From contig JAKTNV010000005.1 of assembly GCA_022747635.1 (NCBI GenBank), forward strand, positions 43,879,238 to 43,943,237: a stretch of DNA of 64,000 bases, given 5' to 3'. A program made the position numbers and the translations under genes. Positions 13,080-26,200 of the stretch are shown here, in pieces. The DNA comes from Hetaerina americana (taxonomy: Eukaryota; Arthropoda; Insecta; Odonata; Calopterygidae). The first letter of the stretch is position 1. Each line of letters begins with the position of its first letter. The notes beneath the pieces were generated by a model. The model did not search any database. It was not told where the DNA came from and worked only from the letters and a program-made list of their open reading frames with translations.

Positions 13080-13160
13080 TGTCCAAGGCGCGACTCGAAC
13101 TTGCCACCTTTAGCAAGAGAATGCGTTGTATATTAGACTTACCCAGCTTGATAGCCGGGT
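13080..13160 (-). repeat. tRNA-like / SINE-derived fragment
   Basis: The reverse complement contains an A-box-like GCTGGGTAAG and, at the expected distance, AGTTCGAGTCGCGCC. The latter is close to the B-box consensus GGTTCGANTCC and sits in a T-arm-like setting. An intact cloverleaf is not evident. It is more likely a tRNA pseudogene or SINE head than a working tRNA gene. Confidence 0.5.
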
Positions 13161-16063
13161 GTTGATATTGCTGTTCAAATATGGAATGAATATTGCTGTT
13201 TTAATTTGTTCTTTCAAATTTAGATATGAAAATCAATGGGTACAATCGATATTTTTAGTCCATTTCAGACTAAACTATGAAAGTGATTATTGAATATGAT
13301 AAGCGGCAATCATGCAACGAAGTTGTGCATATAATGTTAACCTGCACACACCCGTACATTAAATTTTAAATATATATTAAAACAAAATTATTTCCTTAAA
13401 CGCATAAGCATGGGACTTTCGCTGATACGAGTATATACCCGAACAGTACAAAGTGCGCATAGTGCAGGTAAAGGTAGTAATGCAAAGTAAATGGCACTTT
13501 TTGTAAAGTAAAAACAAAAATAAATAATAAAAATAAGAAGCAAACTTTGGATTTTTCCTTGTGATTTAGGATGAATAACAAAAATAAAGAAATATTTCAA
13601 TAACAAGTAGACAGAATGCCTTGGAATCCTATATATTGTTCAGGTTATTTTCTACCGTTCATCTGCAGTCTTGCTCGGCCTATCCTATAACTCGCCATTC
13701 TCTTTGTCCCTCTCTGAATTCTCCGGTTGTGCTCTCTGCCAGCACAAAATCACACGTGCAAATGCACGCAACTTGGACGACCTTCGCCGGGAGCATCTCT
13801 CGTGGAGAACACGAAAAGACAGCCGAGCAGTGCGCTGAAAACGCGGAATTAGCAGAAAAGCAATGCAAGACGGAGGAGCAGCGGAGATGTCAGAAGAGTC
13901 TCGAAGCGGGAGGATCTAAAAACGTAGCAGGCGCGTCACGCAGGGATGAGCGTCGGTAGACTCTAAAGACCAAGGGGGGTGAGTGAATGAGTGAGAGAGA
14001 GAGAGACCTTTGTTCCAGCGAGATGCGACGTTCGTGCCATCGCCTGAGATGGCACTGGTACTCTAATGAAATGTGGCCGATTGGGTAAAACTAGGAAGCT
14101 TGTCCTCTCGCTCGCAAACGTCGCTGAAGAAGGTAAAATGTTGCACAGCACCACTGTAAAAAAATAAGCCATTTATTCAATGAAGATCGAACCAAAAGCA
14201 TCGTTTCTCCAAGTATTTCAGAAGTTGACATTTCATATCGTCTCTAATGTGAAAAAATCTCCAGAAGTAAGGATAAGTAACTTCGACTACATTGACATAA
14301 AGAAAATGCTGCTAGTATCCATTATTAAATTGTTGAGTTGTCACCATGAAAATATTTAAGTCGATTATGCAATCACCATGTAAGAAAAAGTGTTCCTTCT
14401 AGCTTTAGTGACTTGAGCTGTATTTTTGAAATACACAGCGCAGCACTTCCTTTTCCCCTTTCAGGTGGGTATTCTTGTTTTTTCATAGTATATTGTCCCT
14501 AATTTCAGTCAAAAGAAAGATATCCCATTCTTGCCATTTATTTGCAGATGATGAAACTCGCCAAATTCTTTTACTTTAGCCTCAAAAAAGGGCTGGTATT
14601 TTGAAAAAAAACAGTGGTAATTTAGTATATCCACAAATAAAAATATTGATTCAGAGATGTTTTTACCTATGAATAAGTAAAAATTTAATGTTAATGAATT
14701 CAGCTTACGAAATTCACAGTTAAGGCAAATGAATGCTTGTTTACTGGACAGCAAATAGATAAAAAATATTTCGGCCCTTACTTGTTTGGCCCAATGGAGG
14801 ACATCGCATCTTTGGATACCGTCAGTCGAATAGCGTGCTAAGTCCTTTGTGGCATGGCTATCACCTTTTGTAAAATGTGGAGTGATTCTGATATTTCATT
14901 TCTTTACACTATAATTTCCTGCCTATTCAACTCAATTTTTATTGCTCGCCCATGAAGTATGATTACCTGTTGCTTGACTTGATATTTGAAAGGAATTTGA
15001 TTTCTCTAAGTAATTTGACACCAGCAGTGAGGATCCTATGTGCGTCAGAAGGATTAAAGGTAGTATTTGTCGAGATACTTTGTTAATCTTGTCAAGTGCT
15101 TCAATCCATTCAAGATAAACAAAGCCGAATCCAGGGTGTCATAGTGTGAAAGTCAGGCAGCAGCTGTGTACAATTACTTTTGTGTTGCACAAAAATTGTA
15201 GAAGTATAGGTGTTCCCGAAAAATGGCAATGTGAAAATTTGTAAAAATGTCGCAGCTGGTGATTTGTGGTATAATTTGAGTGAGTCGCAAGAACAGTTAG
15301 ACTCTGATACGGGGGAAGAGGTGAAAACATCTGCAATGAATGAAAATGATTCATTAGAAGAACCTGATTCTTTCGATCTTCGACATCCGCTTCCAACGAC
15401 GTGGTGTTAAGGGGTGAACATCTGATTCGTAGAATTTAATCAATGGAACAGATTCAAAGGTTATCAAGTGGCATGCAAATTTTTTTGTTTACTTCCCGGT
15501 TCTGAATTGTATCAATTGCATTAGTTCGATCGACTCTTGAACTGCTGCATACTTACCCTGGGCTCGGAATTAGATCGATAAACTTAAGCAGTTTCCAAAG
15601 GGGCGACTGAAGCGCACGGCAATGAATGTGAAGTTGGCGGCTGGTCAAAGGGAAAAAGTTGATGTTTTATGTGCCTCAGGCATTGTTTAAGCTGTGCTTG
15701 TTGTATTAGAACTCGACAAAGGGGCATCAATACGATACGTTTACCGTTCAAAGCTGACACCACAGATGATGTGTGCCTTTATAACATAGTAACTCGCCTT
15801 TACCTGCAAAACATGCGATGTTTGTTTTCAATGATAAATTTCACGATTTTTTCTATTTTAACCATTTTTAATGTAATTCTTTTTCCTGAAAGTGGAAACG
15901 CTAAACAAAAATAATGAATAAAGGGGATATCAGGAATTTCTTGGTAAATCGGCATCATTGAATTGCTACCGAAAAAAAAATTAAAACATTTTTCTTTCTA
16001 GAATAAAAAACACCACCTAAAAATTTTATATATCGCAGTTAACATTCATAGATATAGTTAAAA
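13161..16063. other. Unassigned stretch with a GC-rich patch
   Basis: Positions 13640-14150 are GC-richer. They hold an open frame at 13621-13959 (112 codons) whose C-terminal half is rich in E, A, Q, K and C (EHEKTAEQCAENAELAEKQC); it has no recognised family and is not accepted as a gene. A GA repeat lies at 13990-14005. The rest is AT-rich with no identifiable element. Confidence 0.5.
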
Positions 16064-16560
16064 AATGAGCGAAATCAAAAAGCACGGTACTTATGCATTT
16101 AAAATTTTAATGTTAAAATTTAAGACAGTTAAATGTTAAAAAACCTTCAGGGACCAAAATTAAATTTGACGTACGTTTAGATTGAAAAATAACCACGACT
16201 TGTCTACTCACGCTGATTTTACTCTCAGACATACGGCAATACGTGAGTTTGCGCAAAAGAAAAAATTTAGTTTTTCTTTTTATTCTTAAGTGGAAACACT
16301 TCTCCAAAAATGTCATATGCTGTACTTGAAATTCTATGGCATAATATTTTACTTAATGAGCGAAATAAATGTTCAGGCATTTTAAAAATTTTAACATTTA
16401 AAACACTCATTAAATTTCTTCATCAATAATTTATTTTTAAAACCTGCATTGGCCACCATTAAATTTTTTATTAAGTTTAGATTGGAAAAAATCATTGATT
16501 GCTTTTTAACGGTAATTCTACCCTGAGGTATTTGGTCATAAATATTCGATATTTTTTTAC
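16064..16560. repeat. Diverged two-unit tandem repeat, period about 291 bp
   Basis: Several blocks recur in the same order and at similar spacing. AATGAGCGAAAT is at 16066 and 16357. TTTAAAATTTTAA-like blocks are at about 16100 and 16385. ACCAAAATTAAATTTGACG at 16153 corresponds to ACCATTAAATTTTTT at about 16456, and GTTTAGATTG is at 16176 and 16475. Units are strongly diverged and the second appears shorter. No coding content is evident; the minus frame at 16113-16316 has no domain. Confidence 0.55.
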
Positions 16561-17089
16561 ATCGCCATTTTGAAAAACGGCCGTTATTTGGCTGTTTTTC
16601 GAATTTAGAAAAACGCTATTTTAATATTATTTAAATGACTATCATGTCCTGCAATTTCCATCCAAATCCGAGATGTCAAGGGTCAGCTCGAGTCCGAAGT
16701 TACGTGACATGACCGACGTATTTTAAGGCATGAAGGCTTCATACCTCAAATACAAAGCTACGTGCCTGAATACAGTCGTCGAGGGAAATTTGAAATGGAC
16801 AAACTACAGAGGAGGCCCTCGAATTAGAAACACAAGACAGATAATGACAGAGGCCAGAGAAGAAGGGTGCGGACATGAAAATGTAAGCAAAGAGGAGATA
16901 TCACCGAAATGTCATATATCGACCAACCACATAAATTTAATAGTTCTCGATATATCCATCCATGTATCGATTACTTCGATGTCCGCAGAACTGAAGGGTT
17001 GGTGCGGAGCGATGAACCATGATGCCCATTCAGCGCCATATCGCACAGCTGCAGTGGCCTGCGCAGTCCTCCCATCCTCGAAACCTTTT
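16561..17089. other. Unassigned stretch
   Basis: Nothing recognised, apart from an imperfect hairpin near 16575-16602 (GAAAAAC...GTTTTTC). Confidence 0.5.
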
Positions 17090-17345
17090 GTCACAGGCTC
17101 ACTCTCCTCATCCTCCTTCCAGACTCCTCCCGCCCCCTTCATCTCCGCACCGCCCTTTTTCCATTGTTTCCCCCTCCTCACTCTTCTCTCTTTGGATTCC
17201 TTCACATCTACCAGTCTCCTTATCTTCCCTCCCCTTCCTTTTTTCCCATTCTCTTTCTCCTCTCGTGGCCATCCCCTGTCTGTCTCTCTTTGCCGCCACC
17301 CCACCTGGCCCGTTTGTTTCTCTAAATTCTCCCTCCCACCACCAA
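17090..17345. repeat. Pyrimidine-rich tract
   Basis: About 250 nt very strongly biased to C and T on the plus strand, without a fixed repeat unit. The overlapping frames at 16730-17395 plus, 17019-17348 plus and 16912-17364 minus are explained by the biased composition (S/P/L-rich one way, R/E/K/G-rich the other), so I do not call a gene. Confidence 0.75.
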
Positions 17346-18000
17346 TGATTCTATCCCCATTCACGCGTAACGGTGAAACAGCTATGCTAGGCTAAAGGCA
17401 GGGAGCGGGCGGACTGGACGGAGATGGTGAGCGCGCCAAGAATAGATGCACGGATCGAGTGTGTAAGAGGCGGACCAATGGTGGGGAACGCGGGCGGGAC
17501 AAATTTATGTAAAGGAGAAATTTATTAAAATTTCAGCCATGGTCGCGCAGAGTCTTTGTCTGAACATGAATTGTTGATTTAAGTTAACTCCGTACTGAAA
17601 TTTGGGAGGAAATGTTAATACCCCTTCCAGCCGTCAAAACATTGTATCGAAGCCAAATGGCCTACCGTGATAATGAGCCCTGAAGCATGTTGCGAGTGAA
17701 AAGGTTTTAAATTAACATAATTTTCTATCTAAATATATCATCATTAACGTGGTTTAATTATCTGAAAGATCAGCACACGATAGAATTAAACAATTTTAGC
17801 GCCATTGCTGAAGCATGTGCCAGCAATTATAACTTACATGAACGCAATAAAATATTACAATTACTACGCTTTTACATGTAAATAGTCAGTGCTAAATGTA
17901 TATATTATAAATTTACATATTCATCCCATTAGAAAATCACGGGAAATGCAAGAAAACATACAATATCATAAATCAGCAGTTACGTGATGAATACAGACAA

Positions 18001-18865
18001 ACATACATCTACATCTACTCAATACCCAGCCAGCCGCCGCAAGGGCGTGTGGCGGAGGATGTTCGGACACCACACGTAATTAAATAAAAAAAACGCATGC
18101 AAAAGCCACAAATTTATACTTTTCACAAACAAAACATGGTATGAATTCATGCAAGAACACTTACACCCCACACACATGCAAACACTCAAACTACCAACTA
18201 ACATACATATGCATCTGAAAGTACACCTAACAGCTTTGCAGTGTTTAACTTTGCTCCGACTTGTAAATTCAATGTTTTTAATATTTCTAAAGTGACTTCG
18301 GTTTCTTACTATTATGATTTCTGATTGTTCGGGGAAATAATGAATATTTGTATCTATCTGTACTTGAATCTATCTCCCTTATTTTATCTTTGTGGTCTGA
18401 TCTACCTAACTAATGTGGGGAAATTACAATTCCTCCAGTGTCATCTTTTAACTCGTTTGTTCTGAACCTTTCTAAAAGTCTAAGTCTCGTTTGTTCTCTT
18501 CATATTTCAAGTGGCTCCCCGCCTAAATCCCCTAAGAGACCTGTCACGCTTGTGTTCTTACCAAAACAATTTTTAACGAATCTGGCGGATTTTCTTTAGA
18601 TCTTATCTAATTCCTTTCGCCAAATGTTCTCCCAAGGATCCCAAATGCTCGCGGCATATTCCAAATGAGGTCTAACCAGAGCAAAATAACACCTCTCTTT
18701 AACTTTCTCATTACATTTCCCCACCATCCGTTTAATGAAGCCGAGTTTCTTCCAAATTACTGTAGAATGACGATGTGGACTGATGTCCACGTCTAAAAAT
18801 TCTTGGAGGGTTCTACCTGTGTTTATGAAAACTATTCTCCTTGTACCATCCACTGAATAAGAAAA
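18001..18865 (-). mobile_element. CR1-like LINE, 3' part of reverse transcriptase region and 3' end
   Basis: On the minus strand the frame at 18853-18596 reads DGTRRIVFINTGRTLQEFLD, then KKLGFIKRMVG, then VRPHLEYAASIWDP. This is the post-catalytic region of CR1/L2/Jockey-group retrotransposons. It is followed after a stop by a KSARFVKNCFG-like block and LGGEPLE at about 18590-18480. The copy continues through a non-coding 3' part. It ends near 18003 in a GTAGATGTAGATGTATG-type simple tail preceded by GGCGGCTGGCTGGGTA. It is 5'-truncated and dead, and its 3' tail differs from that of the copies at 4278 and 27616, so it may be a related subfamily. Confidence 0.82.
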
Positions 18866-19549
18866 CCTATTAAAGATAAATTTTCCCAGCTTTAGTCAAT
18901 GTATGGAATTTCTAAGATAATTAGACTTACAAATATTTCCACAAACGGTCTTTTTGTCGAATAAATCACATTTTTTCATTAACTATCACCGAAACTAAAG
19001 ATTAAATCTGTAATTATTTGCTTATTAAAAAATTGATTCACATTCTTTTCAGGATTAAATAAATCACGTTTTCCTCAACATCTTTAGCACCACTGTGCTC
19101 CATTGTCCACTAATATCTATTAAAATAAGGTATGAAGCATTAGATATTGGAAGTAATATGTTAAAAATGTTGTCATTTCTATAAAGTCAGATCCTTTTTT
19201 CTCAAAAATGGGTCACAAATATCAATTAATAAAAGGTAAAATAAAACTTGTAGTCGTTCGTCATTGAAAAAAAACAGGCAGAATATGGAAGCATGATTTC
19301 CTGAGCAAGCTCTAAATAATCAATTCTAAGAAATTTTATCAATAGATAATACAAGAAAATCATCTGGTTCTTCTACTAATCATTCCAATTTTGAGAACAA
19401 ATTCACGATTACTGAATATGCAAAGATTACAAGTCAATGTAGAAACACATTCGGAGAAATTATTATTGTTAATTGGAAGTTTACCATTTAGGCAGTCTTT
19501 GAACACAGGCTGAACATTTCTACACTTCGCCTAACAAGACACCCTGACA
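18866..19549. other. Unassigned AT-rich stretch
   Basis: No gene or element recognised. Confidence 0.5.
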
Positions 19550-20415
19550 CCTCACACTGCAATGAACCCTTTCTCAATTCCATATATTTTCTCCTTTCCT
19601 TCATTCCGTCCAGCATGCCAATCCTTTTCGTCCCTCTGCCTCACCAGCCCAACGTTCTCTACCGCACCAAAGCCTTCACATTCCATTGCTAATCATAATG
19701 CCCTGAATTCACCTTTAATGGATCCTTTGAATGTCTCCTTATAATCCTCTCTTCTAAGCAAACATACCTAGTAGTTCTTTGTTTGTTTTCGTCTCTATCC
19801 ATTACAGCTTTTTCATTCTTCACCATACCGAAAATTCAAAAACCTCCAATTTACCCTTGTCATCTTACCTCAACGACCGTGTTCCCACGCCGTACATAAC
19901 TAAGCTCCGTAAGAAAGTTTTAACAAGCTTTTTCTTAACATCCTTACTCAACGTCCCTGTCTTACTTTCCCTCCTACTTGTGAAAACTTCTTTCTCCAAC
20001 AAACTTCTTCTTATGCCCCTGCTGCTTTCACCATTTTGTTCCGAAACACATCCAACACACTTGAACTGCACCATCTTCCCTAAATTTTACCTTCCTATTT
20101 TCACGTTTAATATAGCTTTGCTCTTTCTCGAAAACCTCATAACCTTTGTTTTGTTTAAATTGATTCTCATCTCATGCCAATGACACTGATTTTCCCACGA
20201 GTTCACCCAGCTTGCAACCTTTTGGCTGGCCGGCTCGCTACAGTTTGATTACTTACAATCCCTAAGGAGTTTACGAATTGTCCACTGATTTTCATTCCTG
20301 TCACCATTTTCATTCCCTCACCATTTTCTCCACGGGTCCCTCTTTCTCAAAACCCTCATTAAATTTGTCGTATTCAATTGATACTCATCGCATACCTATC
20401 ACACTCTTCTGAAAT
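19550..20415 (-). mobile_element. RTE-family LINE, C-terminal fragment
   Basis: The minus strand matches the post-RT coding region of the RTE element at 23289-26715. Landmarks in the reverse complement include a KDVKKKLVKTFLRS block (19865-20074 frame), the FTSRRE-type block and the ENEEVLG region. The section 20281-20415 repeats, in diverged form, the FSRKR...MRF...INKTKV-coding area already present near 20120-20190, so a partial internal duplication or a second copy is joined there. Frames are broken throughout; no function is expected. Confidence 0.82.
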
Positions 20416-22214
20416 ATAAAAACAGTTTATTCTTTGGACTAAAGTAAAACCACCACTTAAATACATTTTCAACCACACTTTCGCCTGGTTTTTCAATCAT
20501 GCTAATTCCTTGCAATGTATATAACACACAATCACAGTTCAGATTGTGTTTGTGTATCATATTTGATTTTACTCTTATAACTTGAGTCATTTCTAAGAAA
20601 AGTATTGTTTTAGAATAAGATTATGAGAGATGAATAAAAATGTTCTGCAAAAAGAGGTAAAAGTAAAATGAAGGAAGGAAACGCGAGGGAATGGGAGAGA
20701 CGGTAGGGACGGAAGGAAGAAAGCCCTATCTCTGGCATGAAACATTTGGGAGGGGGATCACTGACCCCTAAGCGATTGCTACGTGAGGTGACAGGTGATT
20801 GCGGGGAAGACGGAAGCAGCGGGAGAGCCGCCGACGAGAAATATGGAGACAATGAAATGGCGGAGGAAACCGAAAAACAAAAAAATCAGAAGTATCTGCA
20901 TTTCCGCAAGGAAACGAAAAGATCTGGACAAGTGACGCCTTCTAATAATGCAAATCGTACTGTGTCTTCACTGAACAAATATTTCATGCTTTAAATCCTT
21001 AGCTTATACATTATTCAGGAAGCATAAGTAACGACTGATTTGTTCACAGATCTATTGATACGGCAATAGCTGCATTATCAATACTGCACTTCCATTTGCA
21101 TATAAAGAGGCGCATATGCAAGAGGACATGATCCCGCCTCTTCCCCATCTCTTCCGAATTAAAAAACATTGTACGTCTAGAGTTTGGGCGGAGATAGAAT
21201 TCGTTGTGCTTTCTATATTAAATAAAAATTACATGTCTTCATTTGAAAAGATGTATTCTTGGTCTTTTATATTCTTTTTCTGTCTTTCAGGTCCCAAAAT
21301 GGTGGCGTGGGAGTTCGCCTGTATTTGGGATTCATTATCAGCTTCAGCTTTTTAAGAAAACCAGGCCAAAACATCAACCTTCCGACGTTATCTGACAAGT
21401 TTATCGGACTAGATATACATAGCTAACTTCTTAGCTTCCTTTAACCGTATCCACTTTTAACAAAGAAGTTTACCGAAAAACTTCACTAAACCATCATTGA
21501 ATGGGTTATGACTTTATATTTTATTCCGAGAACTTCGAAAAAATGGTTTGAAACATGAAAGGGCCACTCAGTTTCGAGCTGAGGTGTGTTTACATTTGTG
21601 TAAATATCAAAGCCATAGAAGCTGCAAATTGAACTCGTTGACTCCGAAACTTGAAATGCTATCAACCATATCCTACCACTATAACTCTAACAGAAATCTA
21701 GCAATCCTCATTGTATGGACCCAAATTCTTAGGAAAATAACGGCCATAGGGGCACCCTTCCCTAATGCCCTTTATATGGTGATCACGTATTTCGTCCAGT
21801 AAAAAGTTTTCTTCACTTTTAAGTCAAGATTTTAACCATGAGCATGAATACCAGAATCGGATGTGCACTTATTCACTTCGTATGGGACTCATTTTACGAA
21901 TGCTTAATTGGGGTTTTGCGTGAACCCGTCACCTATTGTTTTCTGAAAATAAGCATTATAACCTAGAAAGTAGAATTTCCTATAAAAACTAAACTTAAAA
22001 CTATAAGAAGTCCCACAATGGAGCAACATTTTATGACAATAATTTAAAAATAAATGTACGCAAACACGTGGCTATAACGCATAAAAGAAGTGTCAAAGTA
22101 AATTTTAATTAGTAATGTGAGAAATATAATTTGCAATCCCTAAAAATGAGTGCAGAATTACTAGAAGGATGTGCAGCTAGTAGTTATGGAATACACAGTA
22201 GACTAACTTTTAAC
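20416..22214. other. Unassigned stretch
   Basis: No recognised gene. Positions 20640-20720 are purine-rich, and 20737-20994 is an open frame with no domain (KE/Q-rich C-terminal half). The rest is AT-rich. Confidence 0.5.
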
Positions 22215-22345
22215 CAAATATTTCACCCCTACCGCGATCGGACAATGTTATTCTGATCCCTTATCGTTCGTGGAAAAAATGACATCTGCACTTATTCTCT
22301 CTAATTTTATTTACTTGATCTCTCCTACCGTAGTACGATAAGGCT
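22215..22345 (-). mobile_element. CR1-like LINE, small fragment
   Basis: The reverse complement corresponds to 5850-5960 on the plus strand. Both carry a GAGAGATCA block, an AGAGA(A/G)AGT-like block, the TTTTTTCCACGAA block and TCAGAATAACATTGTCCGA. It is the end of the RT reading frame only. Confidence 0.72.
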
Positions 22346-22499
22346 AATGATACGAAATAAGAAGCCTAGAAGGAAAATTACTTTTTTTAAAGAAGGGGAC
22401 TACAATGGCTAAAGTGCGTGCAACAGAATCGATTTGCAAGTTTTAAGAAAGATAGTTAGCACCGAAATACTGAGGATACGTGGAATCACTTCCTTGAGA

Positions 22500-23276
22500 A
22501 TACGCGCTCAATAGTAAACTAGTTCATGCCCAGTACATTTCTTAAAGATAACACGGAACCGAGATGGTACAACGAGGATGTTAGAAAGTCATTGCGACAT
22601 CAAAGGCTCATGTCACGCCAAGATGAAAAATGTTAGGGATGATGTCTCTAGCGAAAAAAGTGAGATAACTAATAATTACAAGATATCTAGGGCGAATGCC
22701 AAGAATGAATTTCGGAAAGCGTTAAGCGAATTCAAAAGGAAAGGGTTAGCGGAAAATTTGAAAGAGAATCCAAAAGCATTTTGGTTATACGCTAGCGAAG
22801 TTCAGGGAAATAAGTCAACAGTTAATTTACTCAAAAATGCTAAGGCAAAAGAGTAACCAGCAGTTTGAAAAAGGTCAACTTATTAAATTCCTTCTCTCAA
22901 AGCGTATTCACCAATATCTCACCGAATGCCTCCAACAGCTTACCATATCGTTCCAGTTGACCGATGCCCAAAATTAAAATCTCATACATCGAAATAGAAC
23001 GTTTGCTGAAAAATATTAGGCTCAATAAATCCTCAGGGCCATATGAAACCCCCGCTCGTATATTTAAGGATCTAGCGTCAGAAATTGTGAAATAATATTT
23101 AAGAAGTCGCTGGTAGATCACAAGGTTCCCCGAGATTGGAAAACGGCTAATATAACACCAATATTTAAAAACGGAGACAAGGAGGAGCCACGCAATTACA
23201 GTCCTCTTTCTCTCACATGCATTTTAATTACTGTTATGGAACATAAAGTTAATAGTTCGATCGTGAGACACCTCAA
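22500..23276 (+). mobile_element. CR1-like LINE, 5' half of an element split by the RTE insertion
   Basis: The translation contains the inter-domain region typical of CR1/L2/Jockey-group ORF2: EPRWYNEDVRKSLRHQRL at about 22556, then an EFRKALSEFKRKG segment, then ENPKAFWLYASEVQGNKS (frame 22578-22856). After frame changes comes the start of the RT domain: VPRDWKTANITPIFKNGDKE, then RNYSPLSLTCI, MEHKVNSSIVRHLNYQ. It breaks off at 23288 at the left edge of the RTE insertion and resumes at 26716. No endonuclease domain is visible upstream, so the copy was already 5'-truncated. Confidence 0.88.
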
Positions 23277-23288
23277 TTATCAAGAGTT
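23277..23288. repeat. Target-site duplication of RTE insertion, left copy
   Basis: TTATCAAGAGTT occurs here and again at 26716-26727. It directly abuts the RTE 3' poly-A (poly-T on this strand). Joining the flanks at this word restores the CR1-like RT reading (HLNYQE followed by LLMKNQHGFRQG). Confidence 0.9.
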
Positions 23289-26200
23289 TTTTTTAAGGTA
23301 ATCTACCGGTTAAGGTAGGTTTTTGGATGGGCACAACTACCAAACAAATATTTTATTACTCCTAACAAAACACAAAATCTATCATCCTACTCTATATCAG
23401 GTCCCTCTTCACCTCTGAGTACTTTCTTCCTCCCGTCATCCCATCCAACATCCCTATCCTGTTCCTTCCCTATCCTCTTTTGCCCAACATTCTACCCTCT
23501 ATCACAGTCTTCAACATCCCACTGCCGGTCAACACTCCCTTCAGCCACTTTTCCTGCCTCCATAGGATTGCTCCCAACAAACCCCTCTCTTCGCCCACCA
23601 TACCTAGTACTTCCTCATTTGTTTTCTTCTCTGTCCATTTCACCTTCTCCATTCCTCTCCACGCCCACATTTCAAAAGCCTCCAATCTACGTCTATCCTC
23701 CTGCTTCAATGACCACGTTTCCGCACCGCACTTAGCTACGCTCCATATCAAAGTTTTTACGAGTCTTTTCTTAACATCCTTACTCAAAGTCCGCGTCATC
23801 AACTCCCTTCTCCTTGTGAAAGCCTCTTTGCGTAGCGCAATTCTTCTCCTTACGTCCCTACTACTTTGACCGCGTTGGTCCAAGACACTACCGAGATACG
23901 TAAACTGTTCTACCTGCTCTAGTTTTTGCCCTCCTATTTTAATGTTAAGCTTGACCTTTTTCTTTCTAGAAAATCGCATAACCTTTGTTTTATTAATATT
24001 GATTCTCATCCCATACCTGTCGCACTGCATTTCCAATTCACTAAGCAATGCTTGCAGCCCCTTGGCTGACTGACAAACTAAAGCTTGGTCATCAGCAAAC
24101 CTAACTGATTTTACGAATTCACTTTCATTCCTACCTCCAGGTCTTCCCATGCCTCTTTGATCATTTCCTCTGCATACAGGTTGAACAGCAACGGTGATAA
24201 TGGGCAACCCTGCCTTACGCCCCTTCCTAACACTGCCCATCCTGACTCCCCGTTTCCCACCCGCACCTGAGCAGTCTGAGACATGTACAGGTTGCGGATT
24301 AGCCTCCTTTCCCTCCAATCTATTCCTATTTTCTGCAATATACTCATTAGTTTTTCCCAGTTCACTCTATCAAACGCTTTTTTGAAATCTACGAAACAGG
24401 CAAATACCTCCTGGTTGTGTTCTATATTCCTTTCGATTAATAATCTCATTACTGCAATGGCATCACGCGTACCTCTCCCCTTCCTAAACCCAAACTGATC
24501 ATCCCCTAAGTAATCATTTGCCCTACTCTCTATCCTTTTGTTTATGATCCTGAGAACACTTTTAGCTGCGTGGGATATCAAACTAATTGTCCTATAGTCC
24601 TCACATGACGTGGCCTTTACCTTTTTCGGAATAGGAACTAAAACTGATCTCACAAAGTCTTCCGGCCAGATTCCCTCCTCATAAATACTACGGATCAGCC
24701 CATATAGCCTCTTCCTCCCACATTTTCCTAAGCATTTTAAAAGTTCCGCGGGAATGTTATCAACCCCCACGGCCTTATTTAGTTTCATCTCCCTTAATGC
24801 CCTTTCTATCTCATTGTCTAGTATGCCTGGACCTAAGCTGTCTTCCTCTACGTCATTTTCTCTTTCAATGTCTAACTTTGTTGGTCTGAGTTCTTTACTA
24901 TACAGTTGTTCTATATACTCCTTCCATCTCTCTTGGATCTTTCCTGCGTCAACTATTACCTTACCCGCCTTATCTCTAACTGTTAGCATAGCTCTTCCTT
25001 TCTTACTTCCCGATAACGATTTAACTTTGCTGTACAGCGCACCGATTTCACCCTTCCTCTGCAGACTTGCCATATCCTCGCACTGCGTCTTCCACCATGC
25101 TTCTTTTGCTTTATTTGTTGCCCGCCTCAATTTATTGTTCAATTCTTTGTACTTCATTTTGCCTAGTTCTGTATTTATATTCTTCCATTTTCGCCGCTCA
25201 TCCATCTTTGTAATCATCTCATCCGTGATCCATGGTTTCCTAGTCCTTTTAGCGTTAACGGTTCCAATAGTGTCTTTTGCGGCTTTAGACAACCCTTTCT
25301 TGATCATTTCCCATTTTTCTTCGATAGTACTGAGCCATCTACCATCCTCCATGATTTTCTCTACCACCTGTTTGTATTCCTTCCTTTTCAACCCATTTAA
25401 TGCTTCTACATTCCATTTTCTAACTCGCCGCCCCTGCCTTATCTTTTTGAAACGTACGCTACATTTCATAAAAACTAAATTGTGGTCTGAGTCCGCATCC
25501 GCTCCCGGGAAGCTGTGCGAATTTATCACACTGCTCCTAAACCTGTGTCTAACCAGGATATAATCTAGCTGATATCTTCCTGAGTCACCTAGCATTTTCC
25601 ATGTTTACCTGCGTCTTTTGTGGTGTCTAAACCAAGTGTTGGTGATGATTAACCCCTGTCTCCTGCAGAACTCAACTGCTTTCTCCCCGCGGTCATTCCT
25701 CGTGCCTAAACCGTAGTCCCCCACCTCATCACCATCTCTTCCTTCACCTACCGTCGCATTCCAATCCCCCATCACTATCAAATGTTTCCCTGCAGGAACA
25801 CACGCGATCATGTCCTCTAACTGATCGTATATCCTATCGACCTCTTCTTCCTTATGGTTGCTCGGTGGCATGTATACCTGAATAATAACTAAGTTCGTCG
25901 GTGCTGCTTTTATATCCACTAGTAGTATTCTATCCGTTACCTGCTCTATGTTGACTACGCTTCTTCCTACCTCTTCATTTAATACTATGGCAACCCCTTG
26001 TTGGCTCTCGTCCCCACCGCAGTATATTATTCTATAGTTATCACTCCAGTAATCCCCACTATCTTTCCATCTCACCTCGCATAGACCTAAAATATCTATA
26101 TTTCCCCTTTCCATCTCTCGCTTAACATTCTCCAATTTCCCTGTCCTCATCATTGTCCTAACATTCCATGTTCCTATTCTAACTAATTTGGTTTTCTTCT

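Noticed and set aside
13621..13959. 112-codon frame with an E/A/Q/K/C-rich C-terminal half
   Set aside because: The N-terminal half is unrelated in character and no homologous family is recognisable; frame length is not decisive in a GC-richer patch.
16730..17395. 221-codon open frame and antisense partner of 150 codons
   Set aside because: Both depend on the pyrimidine-rich tract; amino-acid content follows the base bias and no motif is recognisable.
24754..25563. 269-codon plus-strand open frame
   Set aside because: Antisense shadow of the RTE reverse transcriptase; hydrophobic composition is what reverse complement of this coding region gives.
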